Shown here: piece by piece, positions 9,471 to 22,590 of the stretch
How the letters are laid out: each line of letters opens with the position of its first letter
Numbering within the stretch: position 1 is the first letter of the stretch
DNA from: Hyperoodon ampullatus
Lineage: Eukaryota; Chordata; Mammalia; Artiodactyla; Ziphiidae
Length of the DNA: 64,000 bases
Assembly: GCA_949752795.1 (NCBI GenBank)
Contig: OX457061.1
Location: 32,430,425-32,494,424, forward strand
Direction: 5' to 3'
Notes under the pieces: generated by a model
Seen by the model: only the letters and a program-made list of their open reading frames with translations
Databases searched by the model: none
Told to the model about the DNA's origin: nothing
Program-made: the position numbers and the translations under genes

Positions 9471-12199
9471 AGGTAAACCCAAAGGTTTAAGGTGGGGTAA
9501 ACAGAAAGAAGGCACCAAATGGGCTGTTCTCATGAATGGATAGTGTGGAAAGAAAAATTAATTGTGTGTCCGTTCAAAAGATATTTTCTTGAATCCTTCT
9601 GATGTAGGTGTTGCAAGGTTTTGGACGCCTGAGAATGAGGGAAGAGGTTGAAAATGGGAAGGCTGTCTGCTAGGGAGCTGAGTGGTGGTTTCCTAGAAGT
9701 GGCTGCATCTGGGGGACGAAAAAACAGCTGTGGGGCTAGACAGTAGCCTGTAAATCACGCCTTGAATGGTGTTTGAAACACGCATGTGAAATCCAGTTGC
9801 ACATTTTAATAGGGGGAAGCTGTAGGGCCATTGGCCCTCGGTTAAGGTTTCCCACACTGCAGATGCCAGGGCGCTCTGAACACAGGAACCAAAAATGTGT
9901 TGCAGGCCTGGGGGGCGGAGTAGAGATCCATAAAACCAGGGAAATCACCAGTGTGTCCTTGGCTTTCTGATCCCCTAGTGAGGGATGTGAATAAAACGAC
10001 TGGACATGCTTGCTGCTGTTTGCGGTGGTCAGATGCTTGCAGTCTTGAGAGCGAGCCAGCCTTCTCCGGCAGAAGGAAACGGGCTGAACAGGAAGGTTCT
10101 TCCCTAGCTGCTCTCCCTCCCAGTGCAGAGGGGAGCCCTATAAGGGAGGGAGGCTGGGAAGGCAGATGTGAGAAGGTGGAGGGGTGATTGCGCTCCCACT
10201 GCCTGGCCGCACACCTGTTCTGGACATAAACAGAGCTCTTAGGCTCTGGGCTGTCAGTCTTGACATGTCTCACCAGCACGTGGATCCTCTATATGTCCTT
10301 CATGATTGGCGGTTGGAAAGAAAAGCAGTGCTGATTCTGTGTATAAGATAATGGGAAATGACACTTGATGGCTGTTCTAAACAGTGCATTAAGGGGAAAT
10401 CATAAGGTTGTCAACAAGAGGAAGTGTTCTGCTATGTTTGTGTTTACTGGGTTCTTTCTGCCATATAAAATAGAGGACTGGGCTTTTTCAGGCTTTTTCC
10501 GAGTCTGTGCTTTCAGTACAGAAACACACACATATACATACATCTATAAAACAAGAAAGAAACTAGAGCAGTGTAGTTTCATTATGAGATTTGTTTAGGC
10601 CTGAGTAGCTCCACAGTGCCTGGGCAGTGGATATGTAATTTAAAATTCAGCTCTATCCTTTGTAAGAAGTCAGGCTACTGGTGACGTTCCATCTTTTTCC
10701 TCCCTCGAATTTCCCCTAAAGAATAGCTGATTTTATTTCTTCTCTCTGTTCAGTTACGCTGTACAGAATGGCCTGCTTTAGGGAAGTAGCTGGCGTGGTA
10801 CGCTTAAAACAAAAATCGGACACGAAGACCAGGTGCAAGATAAATAAGGTGTGTGAGAATTAGATAGTCTTTTAGGCTGTGCCCTAATGGCAGCCTAGGG
10901 AAAACACCAAGAACTTTTGGTCATGAAATCCTTCCCCTTGTAAGATAGATCTCATTGTAGTCCACCCAGCAGAGAAGTCTTTGCTAGTATGAATTGGTAG
11001 AAAAATGTAAGGAGCTTTGTGATTTTTTTTTTTTTTAAGAGAAGGATTTTCTGTTACAACTTTTCATTTGGCTTCTCGGTTCTAATCTCTAGAATAATAT
11101 TTGATAAGCACTATTTTTATCAAGGCATCTCTCATCAAAAATCCACAGGCACTTCTCATGTCAAAATCCAAGTCCTCTGCGTTGCATTCAAAGTTCACCA
11201 CTCAGTCACACATTCTCCATCCTGAGTGGTCTCTCCAACAAATACTTATGTTTCCAACCATCTCGGTACTTGCTGTCCCCGGCATCTTCTGCCTTCATTT
11301 CCACTTCCATGCATCTGAAGAAGCTCTGCTGGGAGCTTGGAAGGATTTCTTCCTTGTCTGCTTCTGTCTACCAGTCTCTGAGTTTAACTTCTTCTAAAGA
11401 CTGACATTTACCAGCCCCAGCCCTACTCTGATTTCTCATCGATTGATGATCTTCTTGGTGTTCATTTGTACTTGTGGATATGCTTTTGGTTCTGTCCCCT
11501 AATTTTCCAATGGGAATAGTTAGGTAGATACTTATTAAATGCTGACTTCTTTTAACTGACCAACGATTTCTTGGAGGCATCACAGTTTTCAATTCAGTTA
11601 ATTGTACCGAGTCTCCTAGCATGTCTGACTAACTCCACAGAACCAAGCTGTACAACGGTAAGTTTATTTCATTTCCATTTAAGAGGCAAGTTCAAAAGAC
11701 GGACGATCCAAAGATGAAACCTTAGGGATTGCTCTAAGAGAAGCTTTCTGACACATCAGTCTGCCAAGAGGAAATGATCTTCCTTGACAAAGGGTGTTTT
11801 CAACTTTATCATTGTTCCCTGGATAGCGAGACCTTCTGTAGAAGTGGGAAACTGAAGTTTGAGACAGGGTGTAAGCCTTTCCAGTACTCAGGAGGAGACA
11901 GGAAGTGTGGTGGCGCTGGGGAGATGGGCATTACCAGTGTGGTTACCTGGTAGCAGAGCGCCTTGGAGCAAGCGCACATAATCATTTGGCCCTGGAATGG
12001 ACTAGCTTGTTCTCTGCGTCTACGTCAAAAAACATACAGCGTTTGGTTGCTGTAAAATCCAGTTCAGAGAAGCTATAGAGTGAAACTGACCAACAAAACT
12101 CATAGATTAGTAAAAATCTTTTACTCTCCCTGAAAATTTTGCCCACCACCAGCCTTTTAACATAATATATGGGTTAGAGGAGACTTGTAGTGGTTAATT

Positions 12200-12440
12200 T
12201 CTACAAGCCATAAATCAAGGATTGGCAAACTTTTTCTGTAAAAAGCCAGATCGAAAATACTTTCAGCTTTGTGGGCCATAGAGTCTCTGGTAGAACCACT
12301 CAACAGTGCCACTGTAATGTGAAAGCAACCGTAGACAATATGTAAACAGATGGACATGGCTGTGTTCCAATAAAACTTTATGTGCAAAAGCAGGGGAGGG
12401 TGGATTTGGCCCATGGATTGTATGTTGCTGAACCCTGCCA
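12200..12440 (+). mobile_element. Non-autonomous hAT-type DNA transposon (MER class)
   Basis: The block runs from GGCAAACTTTTTCTGTAAA through CTTTGTGGGCCATAGAGTCT, GGCTGTGTTCCAATAAAACT and GGATTTGGCCCATGG to GCTGAACCCTGCC. This is a familiar mammalian hAT-Charlie-derived MITE, but I cannot fix the exact family name from memory. Related copies occur at 51025 and 58352. Confidence 0.75.
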
Positions 12441-13029
12441 TAGATGACTGGTGGAAAAAATTACAGCAATACCCATGAAATTAATCCTGTCTTTAATAAA
12501 TGTCATTATAGACCTTTATATTTAACATATAGACTATTTCTAGATGTCATTTAAAATATAACTTGACCTAAATATATTCTTTGTTTCATATATGAAATGT
12601 AGGGCATTAAGTAGAGCTTTAAAACTGTTAGTGTGTGAATTACACTTATGCTTGAAAGAAAATCTTCTCTAAGAATTGTATTGAGTCTGACGCCAAACTA
12701 TCAATTCGTTTAACCTTGACTGCAGCAATACTTGACACTTAAAAATTAAGATCTGAGATGCCTGCTTTTTGAAGAGAAGCTTTTCAGATTTCTAAATAGG
12801 TCAGACATAAAATTCAACCTTTAAGAGGATCCAATTAGTTGCTAGGGCATCAGACCCTTCCACACAGGTTCCAGTTGCAGTCAGATTTCTCTTGGGGTGA
12901 AAGAAAGAAGAGTGGTTTCTTTAAAAATGACTCCTGAGTGAGTAATTGTGAAATACAAAGATCTACGTCGTTTATAGCACGTGGGATACAAGGCATACTT
13001 TCAGTGGCTTGGCCGTCATTTTTGTTTTT

Positions 13030-13355
13030 TAATTTATTTTTTATTTATTTATTTTTGGCTGCATTGGGTCTTTGTTGCTGTGCGTGGGCTTTCTCTGGTT
13101 GCGGCGAGTGGGGGCTACTCTTCGTTGTGCTGCATGGGCTTCTCATTGCGGTGGCTTCTCTTGTTGCAGAGCACGGGCTCTAGGCGCACAGGCTTCAGTA
13201 GTTGTGGCCCACGAGCTCTAGAGCGCAGGCTCAGTAGTTGCGGCACGCGAGCTTAGTTGCTCCGCGGCATGTGGGATCTTCCCGGACCAGGACTCGAACC
13301 CGTGTCCCCTGCATTGGCAGGAGGATTCTTAACCACTGCGCTACCAGGGAAGCCC
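13030..13355 (-). mobile_element. CHR-type SINE, long form
   Basis: Starts with a T/A-rich tail (TTATTTATTTATTTTTGGCTG) and GCATTGGGTCTTTGTTGC, and ends CTACCAGGGAAGCCC. At about 325 bp it is the longer tRNA-derived form. The duplication TTGGCC(G/A)T(C/T)ATTTTT flanks it at about 13009-13024 and 13356-13371. Confidence 0.92.
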
Positions 13356-15189
13356 TTGGCCATTATTTTTTAATAGGTTCTGCTGGTCTCAAAATTATCT
13401 GGCCAGAGAATACTAACCTTCCCTTTTTTGACTTCAGAATTTCTACATTAAAATCTGATCTAGAGTTTATTTTAGTGCTTATTATGAAGAGTGGCATTTC
13501 TACTATAAAGACTTAAGAAGGCTGTAACTCCAGTGGTGCAAAGTGGTACAGATGATTCCGCATCTTCTATTAGACATCCAAAAGTCTTCAGTGGTTAAAT
13601 TATAGACCTTGTCCTCATCAGCAAATAGGGAGCCTCCGAAATTATCACCACCCTGAAGTCGAATATCATGTGATAGACCCTTCCCAAGAAACCCACCTGC
13701 CTGAGATTTCTGTGACTTTCTGAATTCGCCACAGTTTCATGTGCCAAGCATTGAAAAACATTTCAAATATAAGCTTTCCATGTCCTGGGAACTCAGTCAA
13801 CTCGCCCATCTCCCTCTTCCCATGCCAAGAAAAACATTTGTTCCTCAGAAATACAAGCATATACTACCCAACTCATTCAGAGCTAGTTCCTAGCAACACC
13901 AGAATTTGCTTCCTAATTCCACAGCTGACTTTTGCATTTCTTGGTTGGAGATTACCTTAAAGTCCTCCAGAACCTCAGTTGTGGGAAGTATCTAAAAGGA
14001 AGAAGAAATTTACTTTATTCTTTGGCAGAAAGTATATTCAGTTGTTAGTCAAATCATCTAAAATTATCTCGGGTCTTTTTCGAAAGGAAGATTTTTTTTT
14101 TTTTTTTTGTCTTATCATTGCCCACCTTGATTTTTTTTCCCCCTGGAACCAGAGCTAGGTATTTTAGTGCAATTTTATTGAATATAAAATCCCTTAAACT
14201 CTTTTGAGACTTCTTATGATTCATAGGTCCTCTCCTCTCTTTCAAATACTGTTCTGCACTAGAGGATTTTATACAAGCAGAGGGAAGGGTGTTGGATTTG
14301 GGAGGACTAGTGTGTGTGAGCCATGATTCAGAGGTAGATATCCTGGGGCAGCTTTGCTGGAGCACAGGGTATATCCCAGGCAAGGTGGGCATATGAAAAA
14401 GAATTGTTTTTAAGAGCTGAGATGAGAAGTTGCCAGAAATAACCTTCTTGAAGCAACTATTATTTATTTTTTAAAATAAATTATATGAGTTTTGATGGTG
14501 TGGCCCAGCATGTCCAAATGATGTACGCATTTTCTTAATTCATTCATAATCCTAAATAATATCCTATAGAAAAATTCCAGTGGTGGTACTTAAACAAAAA
14601 CGGCAAGATAAAGACTGGCCAAACTGACATGAAAGGTTCAGGTAAGTTGGATCTGCTTGCCTTTTACTGAAGTCAGTCCCTTGCTGTTTATGCCCAGGAA
14701 GGGACGTGTTCCTGCCAGAGGGCTCCTCTGTTTTACTGTAAGTAGTTTCATAGTCATCAGGCTCAACCCAAAAGAGGTGTTTGGCTAAGAGTACAGGGCC
14801 CAGCTAAGGTTTTATTTACCTGTACACTGCTCTTGGGGCAGTCATTCCAGGGCTAGGCTCTCCAGCTTCCTCGGGGACACAGAATATTCTTACCTGCCTC
14901 ATGGAAGCCACCTCCTATGTCATCTCTTATGTTCATGTGCTGTGAGCCCTCCACCAAAGCTGCCGTGATCGCCCCATCGAGCAACACAGGATGACCTTCT
15001 CAACTTTTCCTGTAGTCCTTGATTTTTAGCACTCCTAGTTATTTTTTTCCCCGTGACCAGTTTGAAAGTCATCCATTCTGGTTTATTATAAGGTTTCTGG
15101 CTGTCGTCTCTTGGTTTAATTCTGAAGTGGTAAAATTAATCATAATTTTTATTTACTTCGGCTGACTGCCTTAAATTTGCCATCAGATT

Positions 15190-15340
15190 CAATATGTCTG
15201 ATGAATCAGAGTTACAAATTATTATTAGTCTCATTTTATAGAGAAGGAAACTGAGACTGAAATGATGAGTCCCAAAGTCATAAAACATATATGTGGTGGA
15301 CGTTGTCTGAACCCAAAGCTTATGCCCTTAACCTTTGGGC
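15190..15340 (-). repeat. MIR fragment
   Basis: Reverse MIR motifs: CTCATTTTATAGAGAAGGAA, ACTGAGACTGAAATGATGAG, CCAAAGTCATAAAAC and CTGAACCCAAAGCTTATGCC. Confidence 0.65.
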
Positions 15341-15589
15341 CATTTCATCAAAGAGTCGCAACAGAAACACACATCCATAAATGAGCCAGAGTGGAGAAGA
15401 TGAAATCTATTCTTACATGTCTGGGGGCCCTGGAGTCTTCCAAAGGAAAATAAAGCCAAATTTTATTGTTGATTGATATTTAGAGCTTGAGTTAATAAAT
15501 ACGTAGAGTTAGTTAGAAGAGCAGAATATAACAAATGAGAAATTTTGCATTTGGATTTTATTGGCTGCAGCCATGGAGAAGAGAAGGAA

Positions 15590-15850
15590 TTGATGAGTCC
15601 TGGAGGGCTTCTTGGAAGGGGTGGGACTCAGGCTGGGCCTTGAAGGGCAAATAGGATTTTTTTATGGGCAGATCGAAGTCTTTTCCAGGTGGGAGGAGTA
15701 TCAGAAGTGACCAAACTTAAAGAAGGGATCCTGGGACGGCAAGAAGACCAGTCTGGCTAGAGTGGAGGTGTGTAGGGAAGTTATTGGGAGGATAGTTGGC
15801 GAGATAAGGGGAAGTAGAACCAAACTGTAGGGGTAATTAACACCAGGAAG
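15590..15850 (+). repeat. Ancient mammalian repeat, family not assigned (copy 1)
   Basis: The text GAGGGCTTCTTGGAAGGGGTG, GGCTGGGCCTTGAAGGGC and GTCTGGCTAGAGTGGAGGTG recurs in diverged form near 28030, 30870 and 63540. This indicates an old interspersed family common in mammals. I recognise the pattern but not the name with certainty. Confidence 0.5.
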
Positions 15851-16089
15851 AGGTCTTTTCATTGTTAAGAAGCTGGGCTAAACAAGGAAGAACAGCAGCG
15901 AGTTCCCTGTCCCCTTTGGAAGTGGGAGGGTACTTTTGAACTATGGGTGCCTGATGCTGATACCTGTAAATCTTCAAGAATGAATGTGCATTAAAACTAG
16001 TCATGGGAGGTAGTTATCCCTTTTGAAGATGTCTGCATAGATTTTTCCTCCTGATGACAAGAGTAATACCTACTTAGGATTAAAGAACA

Positions 16090-16340
16090 GCTTTATGGCA
16101 ATACATAACATAAAACGTGAGGGTCACCCATAATGCCAGCCTCTCTGCACCCAAAAGAATTTAATAACAGTCTGCTGTAGAATCATCTAGATGTTTCTTC
16201 TTTACATATACAGACAGGCTCTGTTTTGTTATTTTAATTTTTTTCCAAAACTGGGACCACAATATACAAACTACTTTTTTTTTTCATGTTTTTGTCTTTA
16301 CTTGGAAGATTCTATCACTATTTGACTCACCATAGTTTTA
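16090..16340 (-). repeat. Ancient L1 fragment, antisense
   Basis: Text such as GGGTCACCCATAATGCCAGC and TTTTTCCAAAACTGGGACCAC resembles the antisense region of old L1 elements (compare 4740 and 50560). Strongly diverged. Confidence 0.4.
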
Positions 16341-16789
16341 AAATGTGAGGGTCCATATCTCAAAACAAACCAACAAATATGATTCCCCTTCAAATCATAA
16401 ACATTGAGTACTTAAAGGCTTCAAGAAGTTTTGTGTGAATGTGATATGTGTATTTAAGATGGGAGTCTCAGAATTATATAAGGGCTTTGAGGTTTCACCA
16501 ATCAAAATTTCACTCGCTTATTTCACTTTAAAGGCTCATTCACCTTCTAAAAAATTACTTAAGTAAAGTCTCTTTTCCTACTGCTTAAGACTTAATACAT
16601 TTGAAATACTGGCAAATGGTCCATAGTTAAATGACAAAATCAAGATTACAGACTGTCTAGACTGTTCAGAGTAATGAGCTGAAAATGAGATTTTGTTAGG
16701 GAATAAATATAAAACATGTTGGGTAGCTTCTGACCTTTGTATTCACTTCCATTACTAGACTTGCCAAATATTCTTATAATTGTCGGTTA

Positions 16790-16900
16790 TCATATCTGTC
16801 TCCACAACTAAACTGTGTGCTCTCTGAGGTCAAGGACTATTTCAGAGTCTTAGCACTTGGCAGGCCATTCAGTAAATATTTCTTGATGTGAATTAGGGCG
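16790..16900 (+). repeat. L2 3' end
   Basis: The tail pattern ACTGTGTGCTCTCTGAGGTC, AAGGACTATTTCAGAGTCTT and CAGTAAATATTTCTTGATGTG follows the L2 3' end consensus. Confidence 0.65.
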
Positions 16901-17759
16901 GCAGAATAAACCACACACAAGGAAAACAGACAAAACAGTAGTTTATGTGTGAAAAAGCCTGGGAATTTTAGTGACCTCGAGCTCAGCTGTGTCACAAGAT
17001 GTTTGGAAAAAGCCAGTGTGCACCATGATGTTGCACGTTTCCTTGGTCACACCTCCCTCCTCCAGCTAACTAGCTTTGCCCGTCCCCTGCCCCCCATGGC
17101 AACTCCATCTCCCTCTCAACTCTCTGTGACCAAAGCGACTAATCCCTTTCCTCCAAGCAGCCAAGAAGAAGAGTGAGTGCAGTCCTTACTTGCTGCTACC
17201 TGTTGAACATTTTTGCTTCCTTCACTTTTCAAGTGTCTGCTCTCTGCTTATTTCCTTCTTATCTTCTGGAATGTTCCTTCAGCTTCCTCAGTGAACTCAG
17301 TGCCAGGCTCACAGCCTGCCTTTCTACCCCAGCCATGACCATCGTGCTCTGGAATTTCAGTATACTAGACTCAGTGGTCATGACTCAGTGAATGTTTGGT
17401 TTCTTCAGCTAGAGAGATTCACGTCTTCCTGACTGTGTTCCACCACCCTTCATCTGTGGCTGGACTCACCATAGCCACTCTACTTCCAGCATCTCAAACC
17501 CGTAAATTCTCTCTGACCACTACCGATCCCTTGTCTAGCCAACCCAGATCCTAGGCTTAGCCATTTCAAAGGGGCTTTCTCCTGCATTCTCGTGTCTCTG
17601 CCTCCTTTGTCCTTCTCTGGTTTCCAACCTGCCAGACCCCAACTCTGAATAACCCTCACCTTGCACTTCCTCTGATTTCCACCCGTCTTCCTGGCTCTAA
17701 TCTCAAGCTTTCGCAATCTGTTTTCAAGGTTATCTTTATTAACCACAAATCTGATTTAC

Positions 17760-18520
17760 TTTTTTTTTATATTGAAGTATGGTTGATTTACAAGGTTGCG
17801 TTAATTTCTGCTGTACAGCAGGGTGATTCACTTATGCATAGATATACATTCTTTTTTTATATTCTTTTCCACTATGGTTTATCACAGGATATTGAATATA
17901 GTTCCCTTTGCTGTGCAGTAGGACCTTGTTTATCCGTTCTGTATATAACAGCTTACATCTGCTGACCCTAACCTCCCACTCCGTCCCTCCCCCAACCCCC
18001 TGCCCCTTGGCAACCACAGGTCTGTTCTCTATGTCTGTGATTCTGTTTCTATTTTGTAGATAAGCTCATTTGTGTTGTATTTTATTTTATTTTATTTTTT
18101 AATTTAATTTAATATTTTTTTTGTACTTTTTGGCCACACTGTGCACGGCATATGGGATCTTAGTTCCCCAACCGGGGATCAAACCTGCGTCCCCTGCATT
18201 GGAAGCACAGAGTTTTAACCACTGGACTGCCAGGGAGGTCCCTGTGTCGTGTTTTAGCTTCCACATATAAGTGATTTGGTATTTGTCTTTCTCTTTCTGA
18301 CTTAATTCACTTAGTTTGATAATCTCTAGTTGCATCCATGTTTCTGCAAATGGCATTATTTCATTCTTTTTTTATGGCTGAGTAGTAGTCCATTGTATAA
18401 ATAAACCACATCTTCTTTATCCATTCATCTGTTGATGGACATTTAGGTTGCTTCCATGTCTTGGCTATTGTGGATAGTGCTGCTATGAACATAGGGGTGC
18501 ATGTATCTTTTTGAAATTAT
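17760..18520 (-). mobile_element. L1 3' end, antisense, interrupted by a SINE
   Basis: Antisense L1 3' UTR: TTGAAGTATGGTTGATTTAC, TTCTGCTGTACAGCAGGGTG, GGATATTGAATATAGTTCCC and CTATTTTGTAGATAAGCTC, resuming after the SINE as TCCACATATAAGTGATTTGG and then GTTGATGGACATTTAGGTTG. The same family recurs at 24010, 59890, 62800 and 63405. Confidence 0.9.
18085..18241 (-). mobile_element. tRNA-derived SINE fragment nested in L1
   Basis: Reads GGGATCTTAGTTCCCCAACC, GGGGATCAAACCTGCGTCCC and CTGGACTGCCAGGGAGGTCC, a diverged antisense copy of the older related SINE group (compare 33070, 24388 and 60427). TGTGTTGTATTTTA before and TGTGTCGTGTTTTA after suggest the target duplication. Confidence 0.8.
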
Positions 18521-19126
18521 CAATTTATTTTTAAAAATAAATTTGAGCTTATTCCGATTTATCCCTCTATAACATCAGTTTACTTATAAGTATTCCAAGG
18601 TACTTTCTTGAGTGAAAGAGACAGGCATGGGGTCACAACCAAGGTGGTAGAAGTTGCAGATAGCTGCAGTGTTTACCTCGTCTGTCCCAAAGCTAACAGC
18701 GAGTAAATGGAGTGAGGAGCTAGAGTTAATAGCTGTGGTGTCACAAATTATTATATTGTACTTGTGAGTTGTGATTTTCCTGTTACTCTGATTTAACAGT
18801 ATTTTAAAATGTTGCCCATGGGTAAGTTTTTAATTAGGAATACAGAGAAGGAAAGATGAAGAAATCCACATCTAACTTGCATGCAAACAAGAATAATGTC
18901 ACCAGCGTGTCTGTTAGAAGGAACAATTGTGATAATTAAAGGCAGGCAGTAAAGTGTAAGTAAACTTCCCAACTAACACATTAAAATCAGTAATTTCTAT
19001 GTATTGTTAACAATAAAATAAGACCATTTTTGCTGATACATTTACAGTATACTTTTGCATCTTGGTTATGTTGCCTATATAATGAAAGACTGGAAAAAAA
19101 CAATTGTCTAAAAAATGATTAAGTTC

Positions 19127-19337
19127 GGGCTTCCCTGGTGGCGCAGTGGTTGAGAGTCCACCTGCCGATGCAGGGGACACGGGTTCGTGTCCCAGTCCGG
19201 GAAGATCCCACATGCCGCGGAGCTGCTAGGCCCGTGAGCCAAGGCCACTGAGCCTGCGTGTCCGGAGCCTGTGCTCCGCAACGGGAGAGGCCACAGCAGT
19301 GAGAAGCCCGCCTACCGCAAAAAAAAAAAAAAAAAAG
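19127..19337 (+). mobile_element. CHR-type cetacean SINE (short form)
   Basis: Complete body with poly-A. The duplication GATTAAGTTC lies at 19117-19126 and 19338-19347. Confidence 0.95.
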
Positions 19338-20224
19338 ATTAAGTTCAATGTGAAAATACAGGATAGAATTTTTTTCCTCTTCATTTTTTTTCAGTGGCTT
19401 CATTATTATGTGCCTCTATACCAGTACTTTTCACTACATTTCTGCCTTCTCTAATTTTCTGGGATGTTATCTAAATCACAGTATCCCTAGGGAAGAACGT
19501 AGGCTACATAGATGTCCACCCACTGTGTGTTGCCAGGGCAGAAAAGAGTGTTTGAGAGCTACGGGAGGGAGGGATGGTAGTTCTGTGTTAAGTCAAGGGC
19601 AGGTTTCAGATTTTATTTATTTAATTAATTACCATTTTCTAAATGGCGAGATGGCAAAAACAGTGTATGAGAAAACAGCTTTCATAATATACTGAGTAAA
19701 CTGGTGGTGTTTATACTAATCATCATCATCCCAGTAAAAGGAGATGACCGTGCTTGAGCTGGTGACGTAAAGCCATATAAAGTTAAGCAGCACGGAGACC
19801 AGCCCCACCCCCGCAGCCCCAGACTCTCCCTGTGGACCAGGTGGAGCATCCCTCCTGTGGCCCCTGGGCTTCCTGTCTCCCAAAATGCGCGAAGGTGATT
19901 AACAGCAGTAGGTCAGCAGCATGTGATTCACGAGAGGTCCTGCTCCAGGGCATCTGGTGGCCGTGGCTCCCCTCAGGCACTCCCACTCCGGTGAAGCGTG
20001 CGAGGGTTCCATGGAACCTCTTCCCCAACTCAGGACGATTTTTTGTCCAGTGTAATTTTAGAGTCGCACTGCAGTACCGGCACGGGGCATGACTCTTCCT
20101 GTGTATCGCTGGGTGCGTTTTGATTGAGCAGATGCCAGGAGGGGACCCATTTTAACCCAGCTGGAGCTAGTGAAAGTGGGGAGCGGGAATGATCTTTCCA
20201 AAACCAGTTATTTGTATAGATCAT

Positions 20225-20500
20225 CTTTCCTTAAGAGTCTGCTTGGGGATGTTGGACACCTGAGTTTGAGGTCCAAATCCAGAAAGTACCACCCACATTG
20301 GAGGCCGTGGACCATCCAGCATGTGCAGCCTCAGGCAGAGGGCCTGACTGCCTCCGTTCACAAGTGTGGGCTGAGATAAATCATTGACCTTCCATGATTT
20401 CTTATATGTAAGACAATAATGATGCCTACTTTTTGGGGTTATTTTGTGGATAAAATGAGATAACATATGAAAATGCTTTCACATTCTAAATTACTGTAGA
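20225..20500 (+). repeat. MIR SINE (diverged)
   Basis: CACCTGAGTTTGAGGTCCAA, then TTTCTTATATGTAAGACAAT, AATGATGCCTACTTTTTGGG and GGATAAAATGAGATAACATA follow the sense MIR order. Confidence 0.6.
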
Positions 20501-20879
20501 AATCTTAGTATTAAAATAGCATAGTAAAAGCAAATTTCTTGTCAATTTATGATAATTTGTCCACAACCAGAGATTGATAAGGATTTTTTTTTTTAATGGA
20601 AAAGAAAGAAAACTTTCACATCTTGCCTTGGAAGCTGAATGAAATCTCTTAACATCATGAATTGTTTCTTGGGAGTCTAAAATAATTCCGTTTTTGGAGA
20701 GAGGTGCTTAATCTGGAGTCCTGTTGATTTAAACTTCTTTGGACTTTGGGGCTTAATGGAAACCACCCACACAAGAAACTCCTTTGCACTTGATGTCCTA
20801 ATCAGTGGGTGTAATGCAGTGATAAGTCCCAAAGTTAGACATTATTATTATTGGCCTTAATCAGTATATATTTTAAATT

Positions 20880-21110
20880 AGTGATAACTATCATTTATTG
20901 CATGTCGGTTAAATACTTTACGAACATTGGTTTAATCCACACAACAATTCCATAAAATAGGAACTTCCATAACCAGCTTCCTGCTGTTTTTGGAAGGAGG
21001 AAAATAGTCTTAAGAAAGGTCACAGTTACTACCTGGCAGGGTTGGAGGAGGGTGGAGTCGGCCTAAATCCACAGCTCTGTCTACGATGTCACACAGTCTC
21101 CCTAAATCTT
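20880..21110 (-). repeat. MIR SINE (diverged)
   Basis: Antisense MIR order: ATCATTTATTGCATG, TTTAATCCACACAACAATTC, AAGAAAGGTCACAG and AAATCCACAGCTCTGTCT. Confidence 0.6.
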
Positions 21111-21269
21111 AGTTCTCAGATGTGTTATTATTCCCTTGGAGAGTCTAGAAAAGGGAGCGCTATGAACCCTGGGAAAGTGCTCCGTTTTGAATATTAAAAC
21201 CATTCTTGGGTAAGAACTTCTGCTGTATTTCCTGCAGTTGCAATCTTAGCCTCCAAATCTCTTGAAAAG

Positions 21270-22590
21270 AACCAATACTCCCAACTTATTCTTCCTCACC
21301 ACTCGTTCTCTTCTCAAACTGCTAGAGTCTGTGTTGTGCCTTCAGCATTTTACTGAAACCACTCATGAAGTGACCTGCTGGCTAACCCCAGAGACATTCT
21401 CTCTGGGAAAGAGTCATTCTTCCCTTGTTTACACCTGCTGCCGCCGCCTCTCCTCCCCGCCCTCTCTGGAATCCTTTACAGTGTGACTTTGGCCCTAGTG
21501 CGCTAGTGAAATGGCTTTTACAGAGGTGGACAGCGACTCCAGACAAACAAGTCCACGGCCTCTGCTCCTGCCTCATCCTTCTTTTTTTGTCCGTGGCATT
21601 TAAAACTGCTCACCTTCCTCCCGGGGAAGCTCTCCTCCCATGGTTTGGGTCCTACTGTATGTTTCAGGCTCTCCGCCGGCCTCCCTGATGATACCTTCTC
21701 TTTACCCTGTTTTCGCCGACAGCTGCCATCATGTAGACCCCAGTCTGGTCCTCAGTCCTCTCCTCTGCGCTCTCCCCCCTCACGGACACACGGAACCGAC
21801 TCTCACTTTTCTGAGGATGCCACCAAAATCTCCACATCCAGCCATAATCAGGTTAAGCCCCAGACCGTCTTTTCCATCTGCTCTTCACTTTCTCCACCTG
21901 GATGTCCCCCTCGGCCTCCACCGCAGAGGTTCTAAACTGGAACTCATGAACTTCCTCCCAGGCCTGCCCCTCTGCCAGGGCACTTGGTACCCAGCTAGAA
22001 TCCACTGCGTATCCGGGTCTCCTTGGACCCACATCCCATCCGTTGCCTACTCAGTCCTGTGGTTTCCGTCTCCTTACTTCCTCTCACACCCACCCCTCCC
22101 CTCCCCTCCCCGTCTCTTACCCAAGCCATTACCATAGCCACCCCACCTGCACACTGCTCCCTTCAGTCCCCTCTAAGCAAGGATGAAAGTCATATCATTC
22201 TCCTGTTCGAGAACCTCTAGCAGCTCTACCTGGCCTATTAAAAAGAAATTCCCACTCTCAGCATTCTCCATGCCCATCCCCCAGCTGCCCCTCCCTTCCT
22301 CTGCTTCCAGATGTCCAGCCCCTGCTTGTCCTTCAAAGCCAGGTGCACGTTTTGCTTCCATGGTGTTTCCTGTGATGCCCGACGTGAGTCAGCTCTCCCT
22401 CCTCTGAAACCCCACAGTGCCGTGGCCGACCTCCCCGGGGGACACGTGGTCCGTTCTGCCAACTCCATGATATTACCAGAAAGGGAGCTCATCAGGGACA
22501 GGGTTTTTGTCCTGCCCACTGCCCATCTTTCTATTCTAAACACCTGGCATATTATATTCTGGACATCACTTTCTAGAGTAGATGTCCTGT
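21270..22590 (+). repeat. Pyrimidine-rich ancient LINE-like sequence ending in an L2 3' end
   Basis: The stretch is C/T-rich throughout. TCTCCACCTGGATGTCCCCC and AACTGGAACTCATGAACTTC recall an old CR1/L2-class LINE. From about 22170 the text (CTCTAGCAGCTCTACCTGGC, TTCAAAGCCAGGTGCACG, AGGGACAGGGTTTTTGTCC) fits the L2 3' region. The 165-codon frame at 21640-22137 is a by-product of the low stop density. Confidence 0.55.

Noticed and set aside
21640..22137. 165-codon plus-strand frame rich in Pro/Ser/Leu
   Set aside because: Lies in C/T-rich L2-like sequence with few stops and has no domain.
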